55,186 nucleotides of DNA from a virus: positions 1-55,186 of IMG/VR virus record IMGVR_UViG_3300037587_000342, one strand, 5' to 3'. The notes under the pieces were generated by a model, which worked only from the letters and a program-made list of their open reading frames with translations, searched no databases and had not been told where the DNA came from. Numbering within the stretch: the first letter of the stretch is position 1; each line of letters opens with the position of its first letter. Position numbers and translations under genes: made by a program. Positions 1-7,344 of the stretch are shown one piece after another.

Positions 1-1
1 G

Positions 2-835
2 GCCACGATGGTTGAGGTGTTCCGGGGGGTCCACCGAGTACTCCGAGCGGACGGGACGCTCTGGCTGAATCTGGGCGATTCGTACTGCGGGCAGCCGTCG
101 GCGTGCCAGAACCCCAGGAGTTTCCGGCGGGATCGGCTTGAGAGCCAAGTCATGGACAAGCGGGCGCCGGGGTTGAAGCCGAAGGACCTGTGCATGATTC
201 CGGCGCACGTGGCAATGGCGCTGCGAGACGATGGCTGGTGGCTACGCGACTGCATCATCTGGCACAAGCCGAACCCCATGCCCGAGAGCGTGACCGACAG
301 AACCACGAGGGCGCACGAGTTCATCTTCCTTCTGAGTAAATCGGCTCGCTACTTCTACGATCAGGAGGCGATCCGGGAGCGCCAAGTCGCGCCCGAGGCG
401 AGTACCCCGGAGGACCTGCGGCGCGCCCACAACTCGCGGCGTGAGCAAACTCCGAATCCCCGCCAGGACCGCATCCCGAGCGGCTGGGAGACAGAAGGCG
501 GCAACCACCGGGACAAGAAGGGGCGGTACGCGAAGGCCCGCGACCCGAAGAAGCGGCGCACCGGCAAGCACTCTGTTCGGCCTGGGGTGGACACGAAGGG
601 CGGGAAGCAGGGCCGCGGCGAGGACATGCAACCCGAGAACGGTCTGCGCAACAAGCGCAGCGTGTGGACGATCCCGACCCAACCGTATCCCGTCGCCGGC
701 AGTGGCACTACGCTGCTGGTGGCGATCGACCACCAGCGGAGCGCCATCGGAATCGAGCTCAGTTCCGAGTACGCGGAGATGGCTCGGCAACGGCTGCGCG
801 AGCGGAACCCGCTATTCGCCAAGGAGATCCCGTAG
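2..835 (+). CDS. DNA amino-methyltransferase (N4-C/N6-A type), 5' partial and internally shortened
   Basis: This is a DNA modification methylase that would transfer a methyl group from AdoMet to an exocyclic amino group of adenine or cytosine. The frame is open to the window edge and the first visible residues (ATMVEVFR) match the part of such enzymes that follows the catalytic (D/S)PPY motif, so the N-terminus lies upstream. Visible landmarks are LWLNLGDSY, WHKPNPMPESVTDR, a hydrophilic Lys/Arg-rich middle section and the C-terminal GIELSSEYAEMARQRL. In relatives, TQPYP is followed by roughly 30 or more residues ending in DPFxGSGTT, the AdoMet-binding loop. Here TQPYPV runs straight into AGSGTT, so the DPF half of that loop is gone although the frame is intact. 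The enzyme may be inactive. Its stop overlaps the next methyltransferase start by one base (TAGTG). Confidence 0.85.
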   Translation, partial: ATMVEVFRGVHRVLRADGTLWLNLGDSYCGQPSACQNPRSFRRDRLESQVMDKRAPGLKPKDLCMIPAHVAMALRDDGWWLRDCIIWHKPNPMPESVTDRTTRAHEFIFLLSKSARYFYDQEAIRERQVAPEASTPEDLRRAHNSRREQTPNPRQDRIPSGWETEGGNHRDKKGRYAKARDPKKRRTGKHSVRPGVDTKGGKQGRGEDMQPENGLRNKRSVWTIPTQPYPVAGSGTTLLVAIDHQRSAIGIELSSEYAEMARQRLRERNPLFAKEIP

Positions 836-2178
836 TGCGCTACCTCTCGGTGTGCAGTGGGATCGAGGCAGCCAGCTGTGCGTGGCGCCCACTCGGGTGG
901 GAGCCGATCGCATTCAGCGAGATCGAGAAGTATCCCTCAGCGATGCTGGCGCACCACTACCTAGGCGTGCCGAATCACGGGGATCTGAGGCGCTACAAGG
1001 AGTGGCCTGATGTCGGAGCAGTTGACGTTCTTGTCGGGGGAACCCCCTGTCAATCCTTCAGCGTTGCCGGACTCCGAAAGGGCATGGACGATCCTCGTGG
1101 AAAGTTGGTCCTCACGTTTCTTGGACTTGTTGATCGCACACGGCCCCGGTGGGTGGTCTGGGAGAACGTCCCCGGCGTCCTGTCATCCAACGGCGGACGG
1201 GACTTTGGTTCCCTCCTCGGGGCATTGGGCGAACTCGGGTATGGGTGGGCCTACCGAGTGCTGGACGCTCAGTATTGGGGACTGGCCCAGCGACGGAAGC
1301 GTGTGTTCGTTGCCGGCTATCTTGGAAGTTGGACCCGTGCCGCGGCGGTACTATTTGAGCGCGCGGGCCTGCGCGGGGATCCTCCGCCGAGCCGCGAAGC
1401 GGGGGAAGAAGCTGCCGGAACCCTTACGGCTCGCACTGGAGGCGGTAGTGGCCCAGAGGGACCAGATTCGGCCGCCGTCGGGCACCTCATCGCCGGACAG
1501 TGCCAAGGCAGCAACGTAGGCGAGCCTGGAACCCTGAAGGGCGACGGTGTCACCTCGGGCATTCCCTTCGTGGCGATGTCGCTGACTGCAAAAGGCGACA
1601 GTGGCCGGATGGACGCGGAGAGCGAGACGCTGATCACGCATCCGCTCAAAGGTGAGGGGTTCGATGCCAGTGAGGACGGGACTGGGCGCGGGACGCCGCT
1701 CGTGGCTGGCGCGCTTCAGGCCGGCGGGAAGACGGCGGGCAGCGCCACGACGCAGGATGCGATGTCAGGCTTACTGGTGCCCTACCGGAAGGTCCACCGA
1801 GCTCACGACGCCGATGACGGAGAGACGTGGGACCGAGCAGATGTTGCGAACACCCTGAATCCCCACGATGTTGGGGAACGGGACACTCACGCGATCGCCT
1901 TCCACAACCGCCAGGACCCGAATGTGTCAGGCGATGTGACGCCCCCGCTCGGCGCCGCAGACAAGGGGCTCGGCGTGCTGTACGACGGGGTGCGCCGGCT
2001 CACGCCGCTCGAGTGCGAGCGCCTGCAGGGGTTTCCGGACGGCTACACGCTGATCGAATACCGGGGGAAGCCGGCGAAGGATGGTCCCCGCTACCGCGCG
2101 CTCGGCAACTCCATGGGGGTACCGGTGATGCGGTGGCTCGGGAAGCGGATTGGGTTGGTGGAGACGCTGTGCGCATAG
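835..2178 (+). CDS. dcm: C5-cytosine DNA methyltransferase
   Basis: This enzyme methylates cytosine C5 in DNA and probably protects phage DNA from host restriction. The protein is 447 residues from the GTG at 835. The canonical motifs are in order: motif I LSVCSGIEAA near residue 4, motif IV GGTPCQSFS with catalytic Cys72, motif VI WENVPG near 109, motif VIII AQRRKRVF near 151, a variable target-recognition region of about 200 residues, LTPLECERLQGFPDGY (motif IX), and RALGNSMGVPV (motif X) near 421. An upstream extension of the frame to 664 is rejected because it overlaps the previous gene and motif I begins right after the GTG. A complete second ORF lies inside codons 59-228 in another frame. 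Confidence 0.95.
   Translation: MRYLSVCSGIEAASCAWRPLGWEPIAFSEIEKYPSAMLAHHYLGVPNHGDLRRYKEWPDVGAVDVLVGGTPCQSFSVAGLRKGMDDPRGKLVLTFLGLVDRTRPRWVVWENVPGVLSSNGGRDFGSLLGALGELGYGWAYRVLDAQYWGLAQRRKRVFVAGYLGSWTRAAAVLFERAGLRGDPPPSREAGEEAAGTLTARTGGGSGPEGPDSAAVGHLIAGQCQGSNVGEPGTLKGDGVTSGIPFVAMSLTAKGDSGRMDAESETLITHPLKGEGFDASEDGTGRGTPLVAGALQAGGKTAGSATTQDAMSGLLVPYRKVHRAHDADDGETWDRADVANTLNPHDVGERDTHAIAFHNRQDPNVSGDVTPPLGAADKGLGVLYDGVRRLTPLECERLQGFPDGYTLIEYRGKPAKDGPRYRALGNSMGVPVMRWLGKRIGLVETLCA
997..1002 (+). promoter_or_regulatory. Perfect Shine-Dalgarno AAGGAG inside dcm, serving the nested ORF
   Basis: AAGGAG sits 7 bases before the ATG at 1010, ideal spacing for ribosome binding, although it lies within the dcm coding sequence (codons for Tyr-Lys-Glu). 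It decides the start of the nested gene. Confidence 0.6.
1010..1519 (+). CDS. Nested ORF inside dcm (169 aa), conserved-looking phage protein
   Basis: An ATG-started ORF of 169 codons lies wholly within dcm in the +1 frame and has its own perfect ribosome site. Its N-terminus (MSEQLTFLSGEPP) and C-terminal block (ILEVGPVPRRYYLSARACAG, then GILRRAAKRGKKLP) resemble, from memory, hypothetical proteins annotated beside or inside phage cytosine methyltransferase genes, where an RYYLS..AC.GILRRAEKRGK pattern recurs. The C-terminal half is basic and helical. Function is unknown; a partner or regulator of the methyltransferase is only a guess. Conservation in this frame could be a by-product of selection on dcm, so expression is not proven. 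Confidence 0.55.
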   Translation: MSEQLTFLSGEPPVNPSALPDSERAWTILVESWSSRFLDLLIAHGPGGWSGRTSPASCHPTADGTLVPSSGHWANSGMGGPTECWTLSIGDWPSDGSVCSLPAILEVGPVPRRYYLSARACAGILRRAAKRGKKLPEPLRLALEAVVAQRDQIRPPSGTSSPDSAKAAT

Positions 2179-2411
2179 CCAAGGGCTTCTGCACGATCTG
2201 CGGCCGGGACCGGCACCCGATCAAGATCGCGACGCAGCACAACATCTCGAACACGATCCTGGTGCCGCACTGCATCGACAACACGCTCTGCACGGAGACG
2301 GCGAGGCGCGCGGCGGCTGGGGAAAACGTGGTGCTGAAGACGCCGGACTCCTCTGAGGATCAGTACGATGGGGATGTGGAAAACTCGGGGGAAGGGTTCG
2401 AGGACTTCTGA
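2169..2411 (+). CDS. Small Cys-containing protein, function unknown
   Basis: An 80-residue product from a GTG at 2169 that overlaps the last codons of dcm. It begins VRIAKGFCTICGRDRHPIK and has CxxC near the N-terminus and two further Cys (HCIDNTLC) about 22 residues later, which could bind one zinc. The C-terminus is acidic. Its stop overlaps the next start as TGATG, which supports this frame over the alternative reading at 2150. Confidence 0.6.
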   Translation: MRIAKGFCTICGRDRHPIKIATQHNISNTILVPHCIDNTLCTETARRAAAGENVVLKTPDSSEDQYDGDVENSGEGFEDF

Positions 2412-2944
2412 TGCCGCGTCCCACGAAGCTGACGATGGAGCGCCAGATCGCCATTGTGGAGTGGATCCGCAAGGGCGCCTTCAACCACATCGCGGCGGAG
2501 GCGAACAGCATCACGAGCCGTACTTTCGACAACTGGATGCGGCGCGGACGTAACGCCATGCTGGAACTGGAGAAAGAGAACGGGAGCATCAGGGCTCGCG
2601 AGTACCGGTACCTCGCGTTCTTTCTGTCCGTTCGCAAGGCGCACGCAGAGTGTCGCGCAGAAGCTGAGCACCAAGTCCTGATGACAGATCCCCGCACGTG
2701 GTTACGCGCAGGGCCGGGTCGCCCGAAGCCCGATCTGGAAGGCTGGATGGAGCCGCGCCGAGTTGAGATCACGGGGAAGGACGGAGAGCCCGTCAAGGTG
2801 GAGCACGTGTTGGCCGACGCGCTGCAGGAGTTGGAGCACGAGGAGTTGGCTGAGGCCGAGTTCGCGGTGGTGGAGGAGCCCCCGAAGTTGCCGGCGCCGA
2901 AGAAGAACGGCGTCATTGAGCCGGCGGAGGAGTTCGACGGATGA
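2411..2944 (+). CDS. HTH protein resembling phage terminase small subunits
   Basis: A 177-residue protein. It opens with PRPTKLTMERQIAIVEWIRK, a helix-turn-helix of the type that starts many phage DNA-packaging or recombinase-like HTH proteins (AAEANSITSRTFDNWMRRG is the recognition part). A central segment DPRTWLRAGPGRPKPDLEGW resembles a stretch seen in proteins annotated as small terminase. The C-terminus is acidic and Pro/Lys-rich. The large terminase lies 8 kb downstream with no better small-subunit candidate next to it, so a packaging role is possible but the separation is unusual. A transcription regulator is the alternative. Confidence 0.6.
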   Translation: MPRPTKLTMERQIAIVEWIRKGAFNHIAAEANSITSRTFDNWMRRGRNAMLELEKENGSIRAREYRYLAFFLSVRKAHAECRAEAEHQVLMTDPRTWLRAGPGRPKPDLEGWMEPRRVEITGKDGEPVKVEHVLADALQELEHEELAEAEFAVVEEPPKLPAPKKNGVIEPAEEFDG

Positions 2945-3249
2945 AGCCTGCACTGATCGAGCGCGAGCAGATGGATTTCGGCATGGTGACGACGAAGTCG
3001 CCATCGCTCCCGAAACAGCACCTCGGGCAGAAGCCCAAGGGCATGTGGGACGACGGAGGGATGTTCACGGTGCGGAAGGGGTTCGCGTACGCGCACCACG
3101 GAGAGGGCAAGGTCATTCTGGGCAGTGCTCGGTGCCAACTCACGCTGTACCAGGCCTACGCGAATCGCCACAAGCTCGTGGAGGCTGCCGAGATCAAGTG
3201 GCGCTACGAAGTGCAGCGGCAGACGATGATGGCGGCGGCCCGTGGCTGA
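2941..3249 (+). CDS. Hypothetical protein (102 aa)
   Basis: No family recognised. A soluble basic protein with an aromatic, helical C-terminal half (LYQAYANRHKLVEAAEIKWR). Its ATG overlaps the previous stop (ATGA), consistent with translational coupling. Confidence 0.6.
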   Translation: MKPALIEREQMDFGMVTTKSPSLPKQHLGQKPKGMWDDGGMFTVRKGFAYAHHGEGKVILGSARCQLTLYQAYANRHKLVEAAEIKWRYEVQRQTMMAAARG

Positions 3250-3439
3250 TCTGACCGTCTCGCTGCGTGGCTACGTGATCGTGCCGGCGCCGACGAATCC
3301 AGTCCTGCATCTCCGCAGTCGTAAGTTCCGGGACGAGACGCTGTGCGGACTAGGGATCTCCGTGAAGCGGCCGACGGACGAGCAGTTGGACTGGCGGATC
3401 TGCGAACGCTGCGAGAAACGGTGGCGCGATGGCCGCTGA
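3242..3439 (+). CDS. Hypothetical protein with C-terminal CxxC (65 aa)
   Basis: GTG start with an 8-base overlap to the previous gene. The C-terminus WRICERCEKRWRDGR carries a CxxC knuckle, with another Cys at ETLCGLG about 20 residues before it. Possibly a small zinc-binding protein; no family recognised. Confidence 0.55.
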   Translation: MADLTVSLRGYVIVPAPTNPVLHLRSRKFRDETLCGLGISVKRPTDEQLDWRICERCEKRWRDGR

Positions 3440-3644
3440 GGAACCGAAGAGGATCATGTCCGTACTGAAGGGCTTGGAGACCTACGTGGACTGCCCCAAG
3501 TGCGGGGAGCCGATGGCGGTCAACGGGGTGGTGGATCTGGGGCATGCGTATTTGACGGTGCGCTGCAGCCCGTGCGGGTATGCTGCGCGCTACATGCGAG
3601 AACCAACTTCTACCGGGAGGGAAGGAAGCGATGCTGATAGATGA
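3429..3644 (+). CDS. Zinc-ribbon-like small protein (71 aa)
   Basis: Two CxxC knuckles (CPKCGEPM and CSPCGYAAR) separated by about 24 residues make a classic zinc ribbon. The start codon lies inside the end of the previous gene. Function unknown; such proteins can bind nucleic acids or proteins. Confidence 0.65.
   Translation: MAAEEPKRIMSVLKGLETYVDCPKCGEPMAVNGVVDLGHAYLTVRCSPCGYAARYMREPTSTGREGSDADR
3612..3622 (+). repeat. Recurring leader element ACCGGGAGGRAC (copy 1 of 7)
   Basis: A 12-base element containing the ribosome site is repeated almost exactly before seven genes: 3612, 6707, 19449 (TCCGGGAGGAAC), 22503, 39395, 43219 and 53346. This copy reads ACCGGGAGGGA. Conservation extends beyond the part that can pair with 16S rRNA. 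All copies precede genes that are not overlapped by their upstream neighbour or that follow a gap. Confidence 0.6.
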
Positions 3645-4128
3645 GTACCTGAGAGCCAGGATCGAGGCCGTAAAGGCCCAGCTGGAGCGCGAGGGCTACC
3701 AGCCCGAATCTGAAGAGGTGAAGCCCGTTGGCCCAGATGTGCCGGTGGACTTCCGGGAGTCGCGCCCCGTGTTCGTGCCCGTGATGGGCAGCCAGCTTGA
3801 GGCGCTGTGCGATGTCGCGAAGGCGGCGCGCGAGCACTGGAACTACTCGGGCGAGTGCTCCAGCGGCGATATCACCGGCTGCGACCTGTGTGAGGCGATG
3901 GCGAAGCTCGAGGATCCGAACCTGCCGGAGCCTGAGGTTCGGAAGCCTGCCGAAGTGAAGCCCGGCAAGCCAGAACGCCGCACCTACTCAAAATCTCTAC
4001 TTGAGGCCGACATGAGGGTGACGATCGGCGAGCCAGAGGATGACGGTCGTATCCGCATGACCATCGACTCGATCGATCCCGGCGTTCATGCGGTGCTGGT
4101 CGCGAACGGCTGGGCGCTGGAGCAGTGA
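3631..4128 (+). CDS. Hypothetical protein (165 aa)
   Basis: No family recognised. The start is placed at ATG 3631, 8 bases after a strong GGGAGGGAAGGAAG ribosome site, rather than at 3580. An N-terminal charged helix (DEYLRARIEAVKAQLEREGY) is followed by a middle segment with four Cys (LCDV, ECSS, GCDLC) and a C-terminal IRMTIDSIDPGVHAVLVANG that looks like a small beta-alpha unit. The Cys cluster suggests another metal site. Confidence 0.6.
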   Translation: MLIDEYLRARIEAVKAQLEREGYQPESEEVKPVGPDVPVDFRESRPVFVPVMGSQLEALCDVAKAAREHWNYSGECSSGDITGCDLCEAMAKLEDPNLPEPEVRKPAEVKPGKPERRTYSKSLLEADMRVTIGEPEDDGRIRMTIDSIDPGVHAVLVANGWALEQ

Positions 4129-4307
4129 CCGATCTCGCAGACAGGTTCGAGCGGGACGAGAATCCCGATCTGAGCGAGAAGGAACTGCGCGAGGCCGTCG
4201 CCCAGACGCGCCGCAGCCAAGCTGCCCTCGGTAATTGGCGGGAGCGGATAGCGACGATGCGCGCGAAGTGGGCGGCCGAGGACGCGCGGAAGGCTGCCGA
4301 TGCCTGA
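4125..4307 (+). CDS. Small charged helical protein (60 aa)
   Basis: GTG start overlapping the previous stop (GTGA). The product is almost entirely helical and highly charged (EKELREAVAQTRRSQAAL), possibly a short coiled coil. No family recognised. Confidence 0.5.
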   Translation: MTDLADRFERDENPDLSEKELREAVAQTRRSQAALGNWRERIATMRAKWAAEDARKAADA

Positions 4308-4725
4308 CCCTCGTCGCATCCACGTCAAGGTAGGTGGCCGCATTCAGGAGGTCGACCTGCCGGCTAGGCCGTTCATCTGGGGCATGGCCGACTACTACGA
4401 CAGGCAGCGGCCGTGGTGGAAGCGGCGGCGCTGGCACTGGCTCCGCAAGCTACTCCGAACGGTGTGGCACCACGGATGGGGTGCGGTGTGGTTCCCGGTC
4501 AGGTGGACCGTGCGGCTGCAGCACTCAGACGATGGCGTGACGTGGGGGACGTTGGACCACAAGCGGCGCGTGCGGGCCGTGCCCTACCGTGCGTCCATGT
4601 TCGTCGAGCCCGGCGCGCTGGAGCGGTCCATGATCGTCAAGCGGACCAGCGACGGCATCGCCATAGGCACGGCCACCAAGTACGCGAGGCTGCACGCGAA
4701 GACGGGAGGAGAGCAGGATGCCTGA
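4300..4725 (+). CDS. Hypothetical protein, Trp/Arg-rich (141 aa)
   Basis: The start overlaps the previous stop through the 8-base junction ATGCCTGA. A striking basic aromatic stretch, DRQRPWWKRRRWHWLRKLLR, occurs near residues 33-53. It could bind membrane or nucleic acid. The second half is predicted to be beta-rich (WTVRLQHSDDGVTWGTL). No family recognised. Confidence 0.6.
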   Translation: MPDPRRIHVKVGGRIQEVDLPARPFIWGMADYYDRQRPWWKRRRWHWLRKLLRTVWHHGWGAVWFPVRWTVRLQHSDDGVTWGTLDHKRRVRAVPYRASMFVEPGALERSMIVKRTSDGIAIGTATKYARLHAKTGGEQDA

Positions 4726-4957
4726 GCCGGCCCCCCACGAATGCACGTGCGGCTGCGTCCTGGTCCTCACAGACGGCCAGCACAACGAGGGCTGCTGCTG
4801 CCGCGTGAAGGCCGAGCCCGTCTGCCACGACACGCCGATGACGTGGTGGGAGTTGGTGAACGATTGGGTGTGCGACCCGTGCGGCCGGGTCGGAGTCGCG
4901 TCCGACTGTACGTGCGGCTGTCCGAAACCTGAGCCGACGGGAGGTTCCGATGCCTGA
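4718..4957 (+). CDS. Cysteine-rich small protein (79 aa)
   Basis: Twelve cysteines in 79 residues, in the pairs CTCGC, GCCCR, CDPCG and CTCGCP. Two or more zinc sites are plausible. Joined to both neighbours by the ATGCCTGA overlap. No family recognised. Confidence 0.6.
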   Translation: MPEPAPHECTCGCVLVLTDGQHNEGCCCRVKAEPVCHDTPMTWWELVNDWVCDPCGRVGVASDCTCGCPKPEPTGGSDA

Positions 4958-5360
4958 GCCCGTCCCAGCGGACCAGAAGCAGGCGTACACGTGTAGCTTC
5001 TGCGGCCGAGAGTACGAGAAGACCCGCAGCGACGTTGAGGCGATGGCCGAGGCTATCGAGCGATTCGGCGTTGCCGAGATGGCGGACGACCCGGCAATTG
5101 TGTGCGACGACTGCTACCGCGCCACGAAGGCCATGAGCGATGCAGGCGTATGGAGCAAGCAGGCGGCGCTGAACGCCAGCGAGCAGATTCGCGAAGCGGT
5201 TGAAGCTGCCCACACAGACCAGCGGGAGCGGGACGCGAAGATCGTCACCGCTCCTCACGCACTGACCAAAAGCGGTGGCTCGGTCACAGCGAAAGGCGTG
5301 GCCGTGATCCTCGCGGACAAGGCCCGCGCCATCCGGAGGGGCGATGGCAACCCGCGCTAG
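4950..5360 (+). CDS. Zinc-finger-type hypothetical protein (136 aa)
   Basis: An N-terminal zinc knuckle pair (YTCSFCGREYEK, then VCDDCY about 34 residues later) precedes a helical charged region. The first pair is preceded by MPEPVPADQKQ, similar to the N-terminus of the gene before it. Unknown function. Confidence 0.6.
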   Translation: MPEPVPADQKQAYTCSFCGREYEKTRSDVEAMAEAIERFGVAEMADDPAIVCDDCYRATKAMSDAGVWSKQAALNASEQIREAVEAAHTDQRERDAKIVTAPHALTKSGGSVTAKGVAVILADKARAIRRGDGNPR

Positions 5361-5604
5361 CATCACAGTCCGGCGCGGTGAGGAATCGTGGACGGTCAAG
5401 CTCGACCTGATGAAAAGGGAAAACAGATCACTCGCCCTGGCTGTCTGTGAGTGGGTGGGCACGTTCACCAAGGACTGGCCCACCGAGGAAATCAAGCTGC
5501 TGTGGTTGTACCTGAGCGAGCAACTACAGTGGCGAGACGAGCAGGACCGCGGAATCGCGAACATTGTCGTTGAGTTGCCGGCGAGAGGTGGTGCCAGTGC
5601 CTGA
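5344..5604 (+). CDS. Hypothetical protein (86 aa)
   Basis: A small soluble protein beginning MATRASITVRRGEESWTVKL (a beta pair), followed by a helix with Trp and Leu residues. It overlaps its upstream neighbour by 17 bases. No family recognised. Confidence 0.55.
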   Translation: MATRASITVRRGEESWTVKLDLMKRENRSLALAVCEWVGTFTKDWPTEEIKLLWLYLSEQLQWRDEQDRGIANIVVELPARGGASA

Positions 5605-5995
5605 CCCCAACTACCAGACGACCCCTGAGCAGCTGCACGACGCGCTCGAGGAAGAGAGCGGCGTGACCGAGGAGCAGCGCGCGGAGAAGACGGCCGAGTT
5701 GCAGGGCCAGGTCAGTGCGCTGGAGCGGGAGGCGTGTGCAGTGTTGGCGAAGGTGGCACTGAAGGAGCGGGACGAGGCGAACGGCCGAGCGTTGCGCTAC
5801 AAATCCGAGCGGGACCAACTGCGGGAGCAGATGAGAGAGTATCTGGACGAGGCAATCACCAGTTGGCGCGCGATCCGCAATGACGAGAACCACGAGCACA
5901 AGGATCTCGCGCCCTACTACGTTGACGCCTTCCAGTCGGTGCGCGTTTCCATGCTCGGTACAATGCTGCCGAAAGAGGGAACGCCCGATGGCTGA
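5597..5995 (+). CDS. Coiled-coil hypothetical protein (132 aa)
   Basis: Start chosen at GTG 5597, which gives the same 8-base junction (GTGCCTGA) seen between other genes here; an upstream GTG or TTG is possible. Residues 15-90 form a long Glu/Lys/Arg/Leu-rich helix, probably a coiled coil. No family recognised. Confidence 0.6.
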   Translation: MPDPNYQTTPEQLHDALEEESGVTEEQRAEKTAELQGQVSALEREACAVLAKVALKERDEANGRALRYKSERDQLREQMREYLDEAITSWRAIRNDENHEHKDLAPYYVDAFQSVRVSMLGTMLPKEGTPDG

Positions 5996-6209
5996 GAAGC
6001 GCCTGGTCGTGATCATCAGGGGCGACCACCGCTTCGCCTTCCGCTACACCCGCGGCAGCGAGGGCACGCTGCTCGCCGCGCTGCTCACGGCCACGCGCGA
6101 TCGCGACAACCCCCTCGAGTGGCGCGACATGCTGCCGGTGCTGGTGCGGCTGCGGGACTACATCCTCTCGAACAGCACCAAGCCCGTCGTGATCCGGCGC
6201 GAGACGTGA
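5988..6209 (+). CDS. Hypothetical protein (73 aa)
   Basis: ATG at 5988 is preceded by GAAAGAGGGA. The product is soluble and begins MAEKRLVVIIRGDHRFAF, a probable beta hairpin, followed by two helices. No family recognised. Confidence 0.55.
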   Translation: MAEKRLVVIIRGDHRFAFRYTRGSEGTLLAALLTATRDRDNPLEWRDMLPVLVRLRDYILSNSTKPVVIRRET

Positions 6210-6430
6210 CGGCGACCTACAAGCCCGGCGAGAAGGACCCGACCGCCATGCTCTGTGTGACGTGCCCCAGCTGCGGGGCCAAGCCGAGCGAGCCCTGTAC
6301 GAACTTCCGAACCGGAGAGCCCCTTGGAGCGATCCACTCACATGGACCCCGTGGTCGCGCCCTCTTCCGCCGAATGCATCCAGATCGCCATGAGGCCGCA
6401 CTGGCACCAGGAGCGTCCAATGACCTGTAG
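6206..6430 (+). CDS. Phage zinc-finger protein of the CPxCxAxPxxPC type (74 aa)
   Basis: GTG start overlapping the previous stop (GTGA). The core VTCPSCGAKPSEPC followed by a downstream His (IHSHGPR) matches a small zinc-finger pattern common in phages, CP.C.A.PG.PC...H..R. Four metal ligands are visible. Role unknown, probably nucleic-acid binding. Confidence 0.65.
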   Translation: MTATYKPGEKDPTAMLCVTCPSCGAKPSEPCTNFRTGEPLGAIHSHGPRGRALFRRMHPDRHEAALAPGASNDL

Positions 6431-6677
6431 CTACCCAGGTTGCCAGGAGCCCGGATTCTACGCGGAGGCCGGCAGCGATCGCCGCTGGTGCATCAAGCAC
6501 CGCCCCAAGAACCCTCCGGCACCCTGCGACTTCATCGTGAAGAGCGACCCGGTCGAGCGGTGCGGCACCATGGAGGACACGATCTGGTTCCGGACCCCTG
6601 GGGGCGTGGAGTTGATCCGATGCCAAGAGCACCGGAAGGCGCAAGCACTGCTCGAGAAGCCAGAATACGGGTATTGA
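6420..6677 (+). CDS. Small Cys/His-rich protein (85 aa)
   Basis: The ATG at 6420, just after CAGGAG, overlaps the end of the previous gene. MTCSYPGCQEPGFY, then RRWCIKHRP, CDFIV, RCGTM and RCQEH give several possible metal ligands, with the first four residues arranged like a treble-clef or FCS-type finger. No family recognised. Confidence 0.6.
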   Translation: MTCSYPGCQEPGFYAEAGSDRRWCIKHRPKNPPAPCDFIVKSDPVERCGTMEDTIWFRTPGGVELIRCQEHRKAQALLEKPEYGY

Positions 6678-6700
6678 CTCGCTGGATCCCGCGCTAGAAT
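6674..6700 (+). promoter_or_regulatory. Candidate sigma70-like promoter (TTGACT-15-TAGAAT)
   Basis: TTGACT at 6674-6679 and TAGAAT at 6695-6700 lie in a short gap before the gene at 6720. The 15-base spacer is short. A leader with the recurring ACCGGGAGG element follows. Confidence 0.5.
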
Positions 6701-6719
6701 CGGCGCACCGGGAGGAACG

Positions 6720-6911
6720 ATGGAAGAACTGCCAATCCACAAGGTCGAGTCGTGCGGCTGGAGCAAGCTGCCTGAGAAGCTGAACGACCTCAAGACCCTG
6801 GAGTTCTACCGACTCCACACGGTCACCGAGGTCGCAGACGGCAGCAGCACGCTCTACACGCTGATCTGGGAACTCCGCGAGGTGCGGGACCCGGACGCGC
6901 CGACCGACTGA
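6720..6911 (+). CDS. Hypothetical protein (63 aa)
   Basis: The first gene after the candidate promoter at 6674, with a strong ribosome site (GGGAGGAA). Small soluble product with a C-terminal beta-rich half (SSTLYTLIWELREV). No family recognised. The following start overlaps as TGATG. Confidence 0.55.
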   Translation: MEELPIHKVESCGWSKLPEKLNDLKTLEFYRLHTVTEVADGSSTLYTLIWELREVRDPDAPTD

Positions 6912-7144
6912 TGCCCGACTATCAGGTCGAGATCTGCACCCCCGACGGGGTGCTCGAGAAGATGCTGATCGTCACGGCCAACTCGGTGGACTTCCCGCCG
7001 AGCGGCGGCATCTGCTTCACGCACAAGGACGTGTCCAAGATCACTGGGCAGAAGGACGTGAAGCTCGTGCTGGCGGTGGCGCCTGGTCGGTGGACGAAGG
7101 TGACGCCGCAGTCGGAGAACATGACGCTGGGGTCTACGTCGTGA
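6911..7144 (+). CDS. Hypothetical protein (77 aa)
   Basis: Predominantly beta: YQVEICTPDGVLEKMLIVTA and VKLVLAVAPGRWTKV. Probably a small beta-barrel or sandwich. No family recognised. Confidence 0.55.
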   Translation: MPDYQVEICTPDGVLEKMLIVTANSVDFPPSGGICFTHKDVSKITGQKDVKLVLAVAPGRWTKVTPQSENMTLGSTS

Positions 7145-7344
7145 CCCGCACTGTTCAAGAGCAGATACGCTGGCTCAACGAGGTCCACGACAAGATCGAC
7201 CGGGCCATCGGCGCCGAGTACTTCTGGATGCTGGCGTGCATCTGGACGGCCATCCTGCTCGTGCCGCTGCTGATCACCGTGCCGATGCTGTGGCGGAGCA
7301 ATCGCAGGATCGCTCGCCTGCAGGAGGAGGCTGATCGTGGCTGA
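7141..7344 (+). CDS. Single-pass membrane protein (67 aa)
   Basis: GTG start overlapping the previous stop (GTGA). An amphipathic N-terminus is followed by one hydrophobic span (FWMLACIWTAILLVPLLITV) and a basic C-terminus (WRSNRRIARLQ), so the C-terminus is likely cytoplasmic. It might act in superinfection exclusion or lysis, but nothing nearby supports a specific role. Confidence 0.6.
   Translation: MTRTVQEQIRWLNEVHDKIDRAIGAEYFWMLACIWTAILLVPLLITVPMLWRSNRRIARLQEEADRG

Noticed and set aside
49-2178. A full restriction-modification system including a restriction enzyme
   Set aside because: Only methyltransferases are visible. No restriction endonuclease-like gene lies near them, and the PD-(D/E)XK proteins are far away and match recombination or MmcB-like families.
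3552-3584. TTGACG and TATGCT as a promoter before the gene at 3631
   Set aside because: The spacer is 21 bases and both boxes lie within a coding region; no better -10 at 16-18 bases.
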